Shown: positions 27,101-34,695, counted from the stretch's first letter. The stretch: 59,507 bases of DNA from Pseudolabrys sp. (GCA_022843325.1 JALHNV010000009.1:10289-69795); one strand, 5' to 3'. Program-made: numbers and translations. Notes: generated from the sequence alone by a model not told the origin.

Positions 27101-27897
27101 ACCAGCCTCCGGCGCAGCCAGGCGCTGATCGCATCGATCGCCGTCACCATCGCCAGCACCAGGATGATGATCGTGAACACGCGATCGAACTGCAGCAGAT
27201 CGACGCTGTTCTTCAGTTCCTGTCCAATGCCGCCGGCGCCGACGACGCCCAGCACGGTGGAGGCCCGCACGCTCCATTCCCACATATACAGGGTGATTGA
27301 GGACAGGCTTGGCAGCACGTCGGGAATGAGGGCGTAGCGGATGACTTTAAGGCGGCCCGCGCCCGACATCGTCACCGCTTCGATGGGACCGGGCACTGCC
27401 GTCTCGATGCTTTCCGACCAGAGCTTGGCGATCGAGCCGGCGGAGTGCAGCGCCACGCCGAGAACGCCGGCGAAAGGCCCCAGCCCGACGGCCGCAACAA
27501 AGATGAGGGCGAAGACAAAGCTGTCGATGCCGCGCAGCGCGTTGAGCAGACCCCGCGCGGGAATCGAGAGCCAGCGCGACGACGTGACGTTGCGGGCCGC
27601 CAGAAGGCAGACCGGTATCGCCAGCAACACACCGAACGAGGTGCCGACCGTTCCCATGGCGACGGTTTCCGCCGCGCGATAGGTGAGGATGCCGATCTCG
27701 GAAAAGTCAGGCGGCCAGGCCCGCGCGGCCCAGTTCGCAAGGCGCGGCAATCCGGCCCAGAGCTTGCCGAGGTCAACCTCGGCGACGCGAAGACAAATGA
27801 CGTAAAGCGCCACCCCGACGCAGAGAAGCCCGGCAAACCGCAGGCGGTCGCCGAGCTTCCGATGACGTCGCGCACTGTCCGGAAAGGTCTCGTACAC
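27097..27897 (-). CDS. phnE: Phosphonate-type ABC importer permease
   Basis: This 266-residue permease has about six membrane spans and the PhnE-type loop 'SIETAVPGPIEAVTMSGAGRLKVIRYALIPDVLPS' in the second half. I choose the GTG at 27897, 5 bp after the binding-protein stop, because upstream sequence in the same frame reads into phnD and is not membrane-like. It ends in a 4-bp overlap with phnC. Confidence 0.88.
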   Translation of the reverse strand: MYETFPDSARRHRKLGDRLRFAGLLCVGVALYVICLRVAEVDLGKLWAGLPRLANWAARAWPPDFSEIGILTYRAAETVAMGTVGTSFGVLLAIPVCLLAARNVTSSRWLSIPARGLLNALRGIDSFVFALIFVAAVGLGPFAGVLGVALHSAGSIAKLWSESIETAVPGPIEAVTMSGAGRLKVIRYALIPDVLPSLSSITLYMWEWSVRASTVLGVVGAGGIGQELKNSVDLLQFDRVFTIIILVLAMVTAIDAISAWLRRRLV

Positions 27898-27902
27898 CCG
27901 GT

Positions 27903-28790
27903 CTACTTCATCACCGTCTTGGGCTTGAGCCGTCCGACGGCGACCCCCGCATCTTCGATGGTTTTGTAATCGGCGTGATTCGCCGCAACCCAACCGGTAT
28001 AGTTCTTGGGCATCAGCGTCAGCGCCTGTTCTTCCGTGATGGCCAGCACGGCCTCCTGAACTTTCTTGATGAGCGCCGGATCGAAGCCGTCGCGCACCAC
28101 CAGGGGATCGTTCGGCAACGGCGGGGATGTCCACACCACCTTGATCTGGTCGGCTTTGAAGGTGCCACGCTCGAGGAAGACGTTCATGTTGCGGTCGAAG
28201 TCAGAGGCAAGGTCGACCTGCCCGTTGATGACCGACAGAATTTGCGCTGCGTGCGAAGCGCCATCCCGGTACTGAAAATAGGTCTTGGGGTCGATGCCAA
28301 TGGACTTGAAGTAATGCGTGGGGATGAGCCAGCCGGAGGTTGAACCCGCATCCGCCAGCGACAGCCGCAGACCCTTGGCATCGTCCGGCCACTTGGCGAT
28401 CGTCACGTCGGGCCGCGACACGATAATCGAATGATAGCTCGGCTTGCCATTGTACTTCACCGTCGCGATGGCCTCGCCGCCGCCCTCGTTATTGGCAAGC
28501 ACATAACCCCACGGGCCCATCCAGGCGATGTCGACCTGTTTGTTGGCCAGTGCAATGGCGATGCCGGCCCAATCGGTGGTCACGACCAGTTCGTAATCGC
28601 GGCCGAGTTGCGTGGCGAGATGTTTGAAGAATGGCTCGTAGGCCTTTTTCGTGTCGGAGGCTGTCGGCTGAAACGGCCCGACCGCGAAGCGGAGCTTTTC
28701 CTGGGCCGACGCGGACAGGGCGGTGCCGGCCATGATTGCGATGGTCAGCAGCAGGCGTGCAGCAATGGACGAGACCGAATTCATGTTCAC
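27903..28790 (-). CDS. phnD: Phosphonate-type periplasmic binding protein
   Basis: This 295-residue solute-binding protein has an N-terminal signal peptide (hydrophobic residues 8-25, 'ALSASAQ' cleavage area) and PhnD-family features: 'LRFAVGPFQPTASDTKKAYEPFF', 'VDIAWMGPWGYVLANNEG' and 'ASDFDRNMNVFLERG'. It delivers ligand to the PhnE/PhnC pair. The first gene of the operon, it begins 143 bp inside the left side of the putative tRNA-linked island and so belongs to the core side of that junction. Confidence 0.9.
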   Translation of the reverse strand: MNMNSVSSIAARLLLTIAIMAGTALSASAQEKLRFAVGPFQPTASDTKKAYEPFFKHLATQLGRDYELVVTTDWAGIAIALANKQVDIAWMGPWGYVLANNEGGGEAIATVKYNGKPSYHSIIVSRPDVTIAKWPDDAKGLRLSLADAGSTSGWLIPTHYFKSIGIDPKTYFQYRDGASHAAQILSVINGQVDLASDFDRNMNVFLERGTFKADQIKVVWTSPPLPNDPLVVRDGFDPALIKKVQEAVLAITEEQALTLMPKNYTGWVAANHADYKTIEDAGVAVGRLKPKTVMK

Positions 28791-28932
28791 CCTCTCTGGC
28801 GGCGCTGGAAAACCTACACAGGCCAGAAGCCTCCCTCCAATGACGTTTAGGTGAAAAACCTGGCCATCGTCCGGCCTTCAGAGGCGACGCCGTGGCTCGC
28901 CAACACGAGCATCCGCTTATCAGGTTATGGGG

Positions 28933-28952
28933 CTGGCGGAGAGGGAGGGATT
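28933..28952. repeat. Distal attachment-site repeat (tRNA-Ser 3' fragment)
   Basis: This copy of the 20-bp tRNA-Ser 3'-end sequence has no tRNA body attached; matching stops abruptly on both sides. It marks the far edge of the island and would be the attL/attR partner of the tRNA copy. Confidence 0.6.
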
Positions 28953-29139
28953 TTCCCTTCGTTGCAAGAAATGCCAGTAAATCAGAGGTCTCGTGGCTGC
29001 CTTCCGCCGCTTTGTGTACCAGTCCAGTGTTCGGGCGAAAGGGTCAATCCGAACACGTTTGGCGGCGTCGCCGTATCATGCGCGACGGATGTTTAGACGG
29101 CGTACGGACGATAGGCATTGATTTGTCAGCTCGGATCTA
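28953..29139. other. Intergenic sequence, no supported gene
   Basis: Short open frames exist here, including one overlapping the repeat, but none has a ribosome site, recognisable family or convincing codon use. Confidence 0.4.
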
Positions 29140-29262
29140 ACGATCTCGGCGCGGGGGCATCTTGAGCGAGCCGTTTCACACGGTCTGCCGCGCGGCACCC
29201 AACTAGGCTCGCCGAGGCCCTGCATGGTGAGGCGGCGAAGATCATCGCCGCCTCACCATTTT
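29140..29262 (+). ncRNA. Candidate structured small RNA ending in an intrinsic terminator
   Basis: No protein gene precedes it, yet 29224-29259 is a perfect 15-bp stem with a 6-nt loop, followed by TTTTA. Upstream, CTCGGCG (29145-29151) can pair with CGCCGAG (29210-29216), and alternatively GCGAGCC (29166-29172) with GGCTCGC (29206-29212); small hairpins CCGT/ACGG and a GCC/GGC pair lie inside. The competing stems plus terminator suggest a free-standing sRNA or a leader of a lost gene. No known RNA family is recognised. Confidence 0.3.
29224..29262 (+). terminator. Rho-independent terminator without an upstream gene
   Basis: The arms 29224-29238 and 29245-29259 are perfectly complementary (ATGGTGAGGCGGCGA and its reverse complement), with the loop AGATCA and a short T run. 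No plus-strand gene ends here; it may terminate the candidate RNA at 29140. Confidence 0.65.
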
Positions 29263-29401
29263 AGATCGTTTTGCAAGCTTGGGGGGCGTACCGTGACCGA
29301 TGACGGCAACGCAATTCGCCAGTCGGATAGCGGCTGAAATGTCTCAATAGCCGAAGACGATGCAAGGACCCACGTGAAGCCGCGTTAGAACTCCACACCC
29401 T

Positions 29402-30463
29402 TTACAGATCTTCAGCCTTCGGCTGCGGCAGTAACGGTACCGGCGCAGATGACAAGGTCAGCGTCTCGGCCCTTGCGGCAAGCGAAGCCGGCTGATTGCC
29501 ATGAACGCTGTATATCTGAGGCGCGGAACGGTTGATCTGCAGGTGAAAGATATCGGGCCGATTATAATGTCCCGCGAAATCATGGCGCAACTTCATGCTG
29601 ATCGCCAGCTCCAGATCGCATTCGGCATAAAGGATGCCCTCTTCTGCACCCATCGGTCCGGCAATAATGCGGCCGTTCGGTGCAACAATCACGCTGCCGC
29701 CACAGCAATCCGGGCTGCGGAGAAACTTGTCCCCGTCCGGGGACGGTTGCAGCTTTGCAATCGTTTGCTCGTCGACGGTCCCGCAGGCGGAGATCACAAA
29801 GGCCTTTGTCATCTGGGCGAAAGCCTGTGAATCAACCGATACGCGATTGCGCAGCGGATCGCCGCTCGTTGGGAAGTGGTTTGGCCAGCTCATAACGTGG
29901 ATGCGCGAGCCTTCGGCCGTCAGCGCGAAAACCGCGAGCGGATTGGAGTTTTCTCCGCATATCAGACCGCTCATCGGGCCGAATTCACTTTGGAAAGCGC
30001 CAAAGGTATCTCCGTGACCGCCTGTGTGCACAAGGCGCTCACCGACCGTCGGCATGATCTTTTGGTGCTTCCCAATGAGTACGCCGGTCGGGCTGATGAA
30101 AAGCTGCGAATTGTACATGGTGCCCATGGTGTTTGGCATCTTTTCGCACACGCCGACGATGACATAGGCTCCAGCCTCTGCGGCCGCGGCACATAGTGCA
30201 TCCGTTTGCGGCCCGGGCACCTCAACTGAGTTTTTGAATAATTCGACTGCGAGCTTATTGGCGATTGTTCCTGTGGCCGGATGGTGGTGATACCAAACCG
30301 GGTGTGCGGGAATGAAGCCTTCCGGAAAGGCGATGACCTTTGCGCCCTTGCTCCCCGCTTCTCGGATCAGCCGGCACGCCTTTTCTACCGACCCTTCGCG
30401 ATCGAGAAAAACGGAGGCTGCTTGTACCGCAGCAACTTTCACAATCGGATAGCTATCACCCAT
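29402..30463 (-). CDS. Nitrilase (carbon-nitrogen hydrolase)
   Basis: This 353-residue nitrilase-superfamily enzyme would hydrolyse an organic nitrile to carboxylate and ammonia. The catalytic triad is visible as Glu48 ('FPEGF'), Lys135 ('KHQKIMPT') and Cys169 ('LICGEN'). Length and the 'HPVWYHHH' region resemble arylacetonitrilase/aliphatic nitrilases rather than amidases. It lies inside the low-GC island, 51 bp downstream of an orphan Bug-family binding protein on the same strand, so uptake of the nitrile or its acid product may be linked. The substrate is not predictable. Confidence 0.88.
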   Translation of the reverse strand: MGDSYPIVKVAAVQAASVFLDREGSVEKACRLIREAGSKGAKVIAFPEGFIPAHPVWYHHHPATGTIANKLAVELFKNSVEVPGPQTDALCAAAAEAGAYVIVGVCEKMPNTMGTMYNSQLFISPTGVLIGKHQKIMPTVGERLVHTGGHGDTFGAFQSEFGPMSGLICGENSNPLAVFALTAEGSRIHVMSWPNHFPTSGDPLRNRVSVDSQAFAQMTKAFVISACGTVDEQTIAKLQPSPDGDKFLRSPDCCGGSVIVAPNGRIIAGPMGAEEGILYAECDLELAISMKLRHDFAGHYNRPDIFHLQINRSAPQIYSVHGNQPASLAARAETLTLSSAPVPLLPQPKAEDL

Positions 30464-30514
30464 AACAATCTCCCTGTTTGTCCGAATTGCCCATTTGGTG
30501 GATCTGGACGACGT

Positions 30515-31498
30515 TTACTTTTTCAAACCGGGACCCGCCGCGCTTAACAAATGCGCATTCGTTTCCACCTCGGCTTTGAGCATTTGATCAAATTGCGCGG
30601 GCGCCATCGTCTCGATGTCGAGACCGAAGCCTTTCAGTTTAGCAGCCAACTCCGGCTTAGCCACGGCGCGTTCTATTTCACCATGCATCCGATCGACGAT
30701 CGATTTGTCCGTCTTGGAAGGCGCGACCATGCCGATCCAGAAGTTATAAGAAGAGCCCGGATATCCAGCCTCGACCGTCGTCGGAACGTCGGGAAGAAGG
30801 GCCGACCTTCGACTCCCGCTTACAGCCAGTGGCAACAGTTTTCCATCCTTGATCAGAGACAGCGCCGGAAGAAGAGGCATAAAATAGAAATCGATGCGAC
30901 CTGTCATGACCTCGGTAACGGCTTCAGTCGCGCCCTTGAAAGGCACCGGTTGCGCTTGGATCCCTGCGCTCGACAAAAATCTGACAGCGTTGAAAAAACT
31001 TGGAGTGCCAACGCCTGCCGTTCCGTAGTTCAACAATCCGGGAGCGGCCTTGCCCTTATCAACCAACTCCTTAACCGAACGAATGCCCTTGGACGGAGCG
31101 ATAACGAGAACGTTGGCCATGGTGCCGTAGGTGCCTATCCCGACGAAATCCCTGGTCGTCTGGAATTGAGGGTTTTCGGCGGTCACTTCGGCGATTGTCA
31201 GCGCTCCCGACGTCGAGAGCAGTGTGTACCCATCCGGGCTCGCTTTTGACACCGCAACGGTCCCGACGATGGTGCCAGCACCAGGTCGATTTTCGATGAC
31301 GATGGGTTGGCCTACTTGCTTCGAAACCTCGTCTAAAATCGCTCGCGGGATGATGTCGATCGCGCTGCCGGCACCGATCGGGACGACGACGCGAATGGGG
31401 CGAGACGGCCATGAACCACTTTCTGCTTGCGAAGCACCGCTTATTGTAAGCGCGGCAAGGACGACAACAGATTGAACAAGGCACTGACGAAACGTCAT
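30515..31498 (-). CDS. Bug-family tripartite tricarboxylate transporter binding protein (TctC)
   Basis: This 327-residue periplasmic binding protein of the Bug/TctC family usually captures carboxylates. A signal peptide follows the ATG at 31498 ('MTFRQCLVQSVVVLAALTISGASQAES'), behind an AGAGG site; that choice drops a 32-residue unlikely leader. 'WPSRPIRVVVPIGAGSAIDIIPRAI', 'IENRPGAGTIVGT' and 'DVPTTVEAGYPG' are family marks. No TctA/TctB membrane partners are nearby, so it must share a permease encoded elsewhere or act as an extracytoplasmic sensor. It is divergent from the LacI regulator. Confidence 0.9.
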   Translation of the reverse strand: MTFRQCLVQSVVVLAALTISGASQAESGSWPSRPIRVVVPIGAGSAIDIIPRAILDEVSKQVGQPIVIENRPGAGTIVGTVAVSKASPDGYTLLSTSGALTIAEVTAENPQFQTTRDFVGIGTYGTMANVLVIAPSKGIRSVKELVDKGKAAPGLLNYGTAGVGTPSFFNAVRFLSSAGIQAQPVPFKGATEAVTEVMTGRIDFYFMPLLPALSLIKDGKLLPLAVSGSRRSALLPDVPTTVEAGYPGSSYNFWIGMVAPSKTDKSIVDRMHGEIERAVAKPELAAKLKGFGLDIETMAPAQFDQMLKAEVETNAHLLSAAGPGLKK

Positions 31499-31522
31499 TT
31501 TCGACCTCTTTTTACAAGTGGC

Positions 31523-31536
31523 TGCAAACGTTTGCA
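31523..31536. promoter_or_regulatory. LacI-type operator O1 (perfect palindrome)
   Basis: TGCAAACGTTTGCA is a perfect 14-bp palindrome 25 bp upstream of the binding-protein ATG, with the central CG typical of LacI/GalR operators. It would control the binding protein-nitrilase transcript. Confidence 0.7.
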
Positions 31537-31557
31537 ATGGCATTATTGGCCGTAGAA

Positions 31558-31603
31558 TTGGCTTTTTCAAATTATTTCTGCTATAATAATGCAAACATTT
31601 GCA
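31558..31603 (+). promoter_or_regulatory. lacI-type promoter with operator O2
   Basis: A near-consensus promoter reads TTGGCT (31558-31563), 18 nt, TATAAT (31582-31587). It is followed at 31590-31603 by TGCAAACATTTGCA, which differs from O1 by one base and overlaps the expected transcription start. The two operators are 67 bp apart, a spacing that would allow looping by a tetramer. Confidence 0.65.
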
Positions 31604-31648
31604 GCAATTGTCGCCTCAAACACAGGCAACTGCCCGCGCGGTGGCTGA

Positions 31649-32683
31649 ATGACCCCCCTGAAAAGCACGAGCGTGACAATACGGCAGGTCGCAGATGCGG
31701 CGGGCGTGCACTTCTCGACAGTGTCGCGCGCACTGAACCCCGCGACGCGCCGGCTCGTAAAGCCTCAGCTTGCCAAGAAGGTGCAAGAGGCGGCGCACCG
31801 CCTTGGCTACCATGCGAACGCGGCAGCATCATCGTTGCGCACTGGCCGCTCAAAGGTAGTGGGGGTCATCGTGCCGGATCTTGGCAGCATGCTGTTCCCA
31901 CCGATCCTTGAGGGAATAGACGCCGAGTTTCAAAAATCGGGATACATGACCATCATCGGTCACACGGCGAACGATGATCAGCAGCAAAGACGAATCCTTG
32001 CCGGACTGAGCGAGCGACAAGTGGACGGCCTAATCATCGCGACGGCCACGCTTGATGAGCCGGTTACAGGTAGCTTGCTCAATGGCCGCGTTCCGGTCGT
32101 TCTGATCAATCGTACTGATAGTACGGGTCGAACCCCCGCCGTCTTGCATGATGACCTCAAAGGCATTCATCTCGCGTTCGAACATCTTGTTGCTCTCGGC
32201 CATACTAATATCGCCCACCTCGCAGGTCCCAGCGTGCTATCCACCGGATCGCTCCGTCTACGAGGCTTTAGATTGGCCCACCAAGAAATGCTTGCGGGTG
32301 CAAAGTTGGGTCCCGTCGTCGAAGCAAAGAGCTTTTCCGTGGAGGCGGGCAAAGTTGCGTGCCTCTCCCTTTTAAAAAGAAATAAACGCGTTACTGCGAT
32401 CGTGGCAGCCAACGACCTCCTTGCAATCGGGTGCTACGAAGCTCTATCGGAGCTCGGCCTGAAATGCCCAGACGAGATTTCGGTCACTGGCTACAACAAC
32501 ACTGCATTCAGCGGATTGGTGCGCCCAGCGCTCACAACTGTAAATCTTCGGCTACGTGACATGGGCATTGAAGCTGCGCGTATGTTAGCAGGCCTGATGT
32601 CTGGAAACGCAGGGAATGCTGATGTGGTATTGAGACCGTCGCTGGTAGTACGAGGATCGACAGCACCAGCCCCTACCCGCTAG
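31649..32683 (+). CDS. LacI-family transcriptional regulator
   Basis: This 344-residue repressor has the N-terminal LacI helix-turn-helix 'VTIRQVADAAGVHFSTVSRALN' (about residues 9-30) and a hinge around 'AAASSLRTGRSKVVGVIVPD'. A periplasmic-binding-like effector domain follows, ending with the 'DEISVTGYNNTAFSGLVRPALTTV' signature. It diverges from the binding protein and nitrilase, and two TGCAAA(C/T)-type palindromes between them are the natural targets. The inducer is probably the transported acid or nitrile. Codon use is less GC-biased than in core genes, in keeping with acquisition. Confidence 0.92.
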   Translation: MTPLKSTSVTIRQVADAAGVHFSTVSRALNPATRRLVKPQLAKKVQEAAHRLGYHANAAASSLRTGRSKVVGVIVPDLGSMLFPPILEGIDAEFQKSGYMTIIGHTANDDQQQRRILAGLSERQVDGLIIATATLDEPVTGSLLNGRVPVVLINRTDSTGRTPAVLHDDLKGIHLAFEHLVALGHTNIAHLAGPSVLSTGSLRLRGFRLAHQEMLAGAKLGPVVEAKSFSVEAGKVACLSLLKRNKRVTAIVAANDLLAIGCYEALSELGLKCPDEISVTGYNNTAFSGLVRPALTTVNLRLRDMGIEAARMLAGLMSGNAGNADVVLRPSLVVRGSTAPAPTR

Positions 32684-32789
32684 CTCAAAAAAACGCCGCG
32701 CCGAGCTCGTGTCGACATCTCTTAGAGAAACTCTTGAGATCGAGCCCATTAGGCGGTGAACCCATAAATCTGCTAGGATGCGCAGCTCT
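32684..32789. other. Intergenic sequence between regulator and IS remnant
   Basis: Nothing recognisable as a gene, terminator or repeat is seen. Confidence 0.4.
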
Positions 32790-33035
32790 TCATCGGGGCT
32801 TCGCGTGACCATTTGCGATGACGCACACGTACGATGCCAGCCAGCATGCCGGCAGCTTCTGGAAGAAAGCCAAGACGTAGCGGCGCTTCAGCTGCCGGCG
32901 GATGATGACTTCGCCTTGCGCATCAATGCCGTGTACCTGGAAAACCGACTTGGCGATGTCGAGACCGATTGTCGTAATCGCTTGCATGCCTGGCTCCTCT
33001 GAAACGTAGGGGGCCTTAATTCGCATCGCAGTCAA
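32790..33035 (-). pseudogene. IS110-family transposase, N-terminal remnant
   Basis: The minus strand encodes 'MQAITTIGLDIAKSVFQVHGIDAQGEVIIRRQLKRR', the conserved N-terminal DEDD (RuvC-like) start of IS110-family transposases; the natural ATG is near 32987 behind AGAGGAG. After 'FFQKLPAC' the frame is lost, although a shifted frame continues briefly with CLAGIV-like sequence. More than three quarters of the roughly 340-residue protein is missing, so it is inactive. Confidence 0.8.
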
Positions 33036-33328
33036 CGCCGCGCTCTGTCTCTTGGACGAACGTCAGCTAAGCCGCCCGCCACATCGTGAAGTACTAAAAC
33101 GGATTTTGGTGGGTCCTCTGCAGTTTCCTTGAGAACGCAGATGCGCAACCTGCCCGCCCGATTAGGTCAATCGACTGGGCCGGATCTCGCCACAGGCTCC
33201 GCACTATTGGGATGCTTCCAGGGACGAGACATTGCCAAGGTCATGTGCACCACCCGTATGTACCAATCGGGCAGCACCAAGTTGGTGAACTAACAACAAC
33301 TTTACGAGTTCAATGACTTAAGCAAGAT
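33036..33328. other. Intergenic sequence at right side of island
   Basis: No open frame, RNA or repeat can be supported. The sequence is of mixed composition and leads into the tRNA 3' end. Confidence 0.4.
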
Positions 33329-33329
33329 C

Positions 33330-33419
33330 TGGCGGAGAGGGAGGGATTCGAACCCCCGATAGGCTTGCACCTATGCCGCATTTCGAGTGCGGTGCTTTCA
33401 ACCGCTCAGCCACCTCTCC
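33330..33419 (-). tRNA. tRNA-Ser(CGA)
   Basis: The 90-nt minus-strand gene folds as a class II tRNA. The acceptor GGAGAGG pairs with CCTCTCC, followed by G and an encoded CCA; the anticodon stem CCGCA/TGCGG encloses the loop CTCGAAA with anticodon CGA, reading UCG codons. The variable arm (CATAGGTGCAAGCCTATC-like) is long, as in serine tRNAs, and the T loop is GTTCGAATC. Its 3' 19 bases form the island's attachment repeat. Confidence 0.96.
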
Positions 33420-33458
33420 GGAGCCTTTGCAAACCCCGAGGGGCCGCGCGGACGGCGC

Positions 33459-33487
33459 TATCTAAACAAGCGGGCCCGGACAGACAA
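33459..33487 (-). promoter_or_regulatory. Candidate promoter of tRNA-Ser
   Basis: On the minus strand TTGTCT (complement 33482-33487), 17 nt, TAGATA (complement 33459-33464), about 40 bp upstream of the tRNA 5' end. No other gene is served by it. Confidence 0.5.
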
Positions 33488-33700
33488 GGGCAACGGCATT
33501 TTATATGCGGCTGCCTTGGCGGGAGACGGTCGTGGACGCGGCTGCGCCTGTCGGGAGATCTACAAGCGAGGCATGGAACACGCCGGGACCGGCCCAGGAA
33601 ATTAATTGCGCGCCCGCCCGGAGGCCGAATTTCGGACCTTTTCGGCCGGTCCGGCCACGGCCTGCCGCCAGCGGTCGCGCAGCCAAATTGGCGGCTTTTC

Positions 33701-33730
33701 TTGACATTATGCCCCCTTCCCCGCCATAAG
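33701..33730 (+). promoter_or_regulatory. Promoter of rplU-rpmA
   Basis: A consensus TTGACA at 33701-33706 is followed after 18 nt by CATAAG (33725-33730). It is the only strong promoter in the 456-bp gap before rplU; 33488-33700 otherwise holds nothing recognisable. Confidence 0.6.
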
Positions 33731-33739
33731 CTGGGCCGG

Positions 33740-33760
33740 CGCGGACCCTGACGGTCCGCG
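33740..33760 (+). promoter_or_regulatory. Leader hairpin in the rplU 5' untranslated region
   Basis: CGCGGACC (33740-33747) and GGTCCGCG (33753-33760) form an 8-bp stem with loop CTGAC just after the promoter, followed by a T-rich but mixed tract. It might serve L21-type autoregulation or stabilise the leader. I do not call it a terminator because the T run is broken. Confidence 0.4.
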
Positions 33761-33875
33761 TGTTCGTTTATGTTTGTGTCAGATGGTTTTAAGCCTCTGA
33801 AAATACACACAATAACCGACTGGAAGAAGCCGCTCCGGAATGGTCCGAGACCGGTATGAACACGAGAGAAGAACG

Positions 33876-34367
33876 ATGTTCGCAGTCATTAAAGCCGGTG
33901 GCAAACAGTACCGCGTTGCCGCCGAAGATGTGATCCGGATCGACCGCGTCGCGGCCGAGCCCGGCCAGGTGATCGAGTTCGGCGAAGTGCTGCTGCTCGG
34001 GGGCGATACCCCCCAGCTCGGCCTGCCGACGGTGGCGGGCGCGATGGTGGCCGGCGAGGTGCTTCAGCACACCCGTGGCGACAAGGTCATCGCCTTCAAA
34101 AAGCGCCGGCGCAAGAATTCGCGCCGCAAGCGCGGCTACCGGCATGATTTCTCCGTGATCCGCATCACCGAGATCCTCATGGACGGTGCCAAGCCGTCGA
34201 AGGAGCCGCCGCCGCGGCCCAAGCGCGAAGCCAAGCCGAAGCCGGAAGCGGCCGAAGGCGAGGCCGAGGGCGCCCCCAAGAAGGCCGCCAAAAAGCCGGC
34301 AAAGAAGCCGGCCCGGGCCGCCAAGCCCGCCGCGAAAAAGCCCGCGGCCAAGGCTAAGAAAAAGTGA
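33876..34367 (+). CDS. rplU: 50S ribosomal protein L21
   Basis: L21 is a 23S-rRNA-binding protein of the large subunit. The first ~100 residues are canonical ('MFAVIKAGGKQYRV', 'KRRRKNSRRKRGYRHDFSVIRI'). A roughly 60-residue tail rich in Lys, Ala, Pro and Glu follows, making it 163 residues instead of about 103; such tails occur in other Rhizobiales. The ATG at 33876 is preferred over one at 33840 because the canonical N-terminus starts there behind GAGAGAAG. Confidence 0.97.
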   Translation: MFAVIKAGGKQYRVAAEDVIRIDRVAAEPGQVIEFGEVLLLGGDTPQLGLPTVAGAMVAGEVLQHTRGDKVIAFKKRRRKNSRRKRGYRHDFSVIRITEILMDGAKPSKEPPPRPKREAKPKPEAAEGEAEGAPKKAAKKPAKKPARAAKPAAKKPAAKAKKK

Positions 34368-34422
34368 GATGATTCCGTTACGGAATCGGTGTATCAGTTA
34401 GTCAGAAATTCGAGAGACCACG

Positions 34423-34695
34423 ATGGCACATAAAAAAGCAGGCGGATCTTCACGCAACGGCCGCGACAGCGCGGGCCGTCGCCTTGGCTTGAAGAAGTCG
34501 GGCGGCCAGGCCGCAATCGCCGGCAATATCCTCGTGCGCCAGCGCGGCACCACGTGGCATCCCGGCCGCAATGTCGGCATGGGCAAAGACCACACGCTGT
34601 TCGCGCTCGTCGACGGAAAAGTACAGTTCGCAGCTAAAGCCAAAGGCCGCACCTACGTCTCCATCGTACCGATGATGGAAGCAGCGGCCGAGTAA
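34423..34695 (+). CDS. rpmA: 50S ribosomal protein L27
   Basis: This 90-residue L27, near the peptidyl-transferase centre, begins '[29 protein letters not shown]' as in Gram-negatives, with no N-terminal cleavage extension. It is in the usual pair with rplU, 55 bp downstream. A strong terminator follows before the GNAT gene. Confidence 0.98.
   Translation: MAHKKAGGSSRNGRDSAGRRLGLKKSGGQAAIAGNILVRQRGTTWHPGRNVGMGKDHTLFALVDGKVQFAAKAKGRTYVSIVPMMEAAAE

Larger units (their letters stand above)
28933..33348. mobile_element. Putative small genomic island at tRNA-Ser(CGA), bounded by 20-bp direct repeats
   Basis: The 20-mer CTGGCGGAGAGGGAGGGATT occurs at 28933-28952 and again at 33329-33348, where it is the 3' end (CCA, acceptor and part of the T arm) of the intact minus-strand tRNA-Ser. 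An element integrated at a tRNA 3' end leaves exactly this pattern: intact tRNA at one edge, 3' fragment at the other. The interval holds a nitrilase, a Bug binding protein, a LacI regulator and an IS110 remnant. GC is visibly lower: hand counts give 29 and 31 G+C in two 60-base lines (30541, 31021) against 44 in a core line (36541). No integrase is present, so the island appears immobile. Confidence 0.6.

Noticed and set aside
26417..28790. A phosphonate degradation (C-P lyase) locus
   Set aside because: Only transporter genes are present; no phnG-M or phnX-like gene lies in the window.
28851..29096. 81-codon open frame near the island's left repeat
   Set aside because: No ribosome site, no recognisable family, and it runs through the tRNA-derived repeat.
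33740..33760. Rho-independent terminator before rplU
   Set aside because: The following tract lacks an uninterrupted T run and the hairpin lies between promoter and gene, so it is listed as a leader hairpin.
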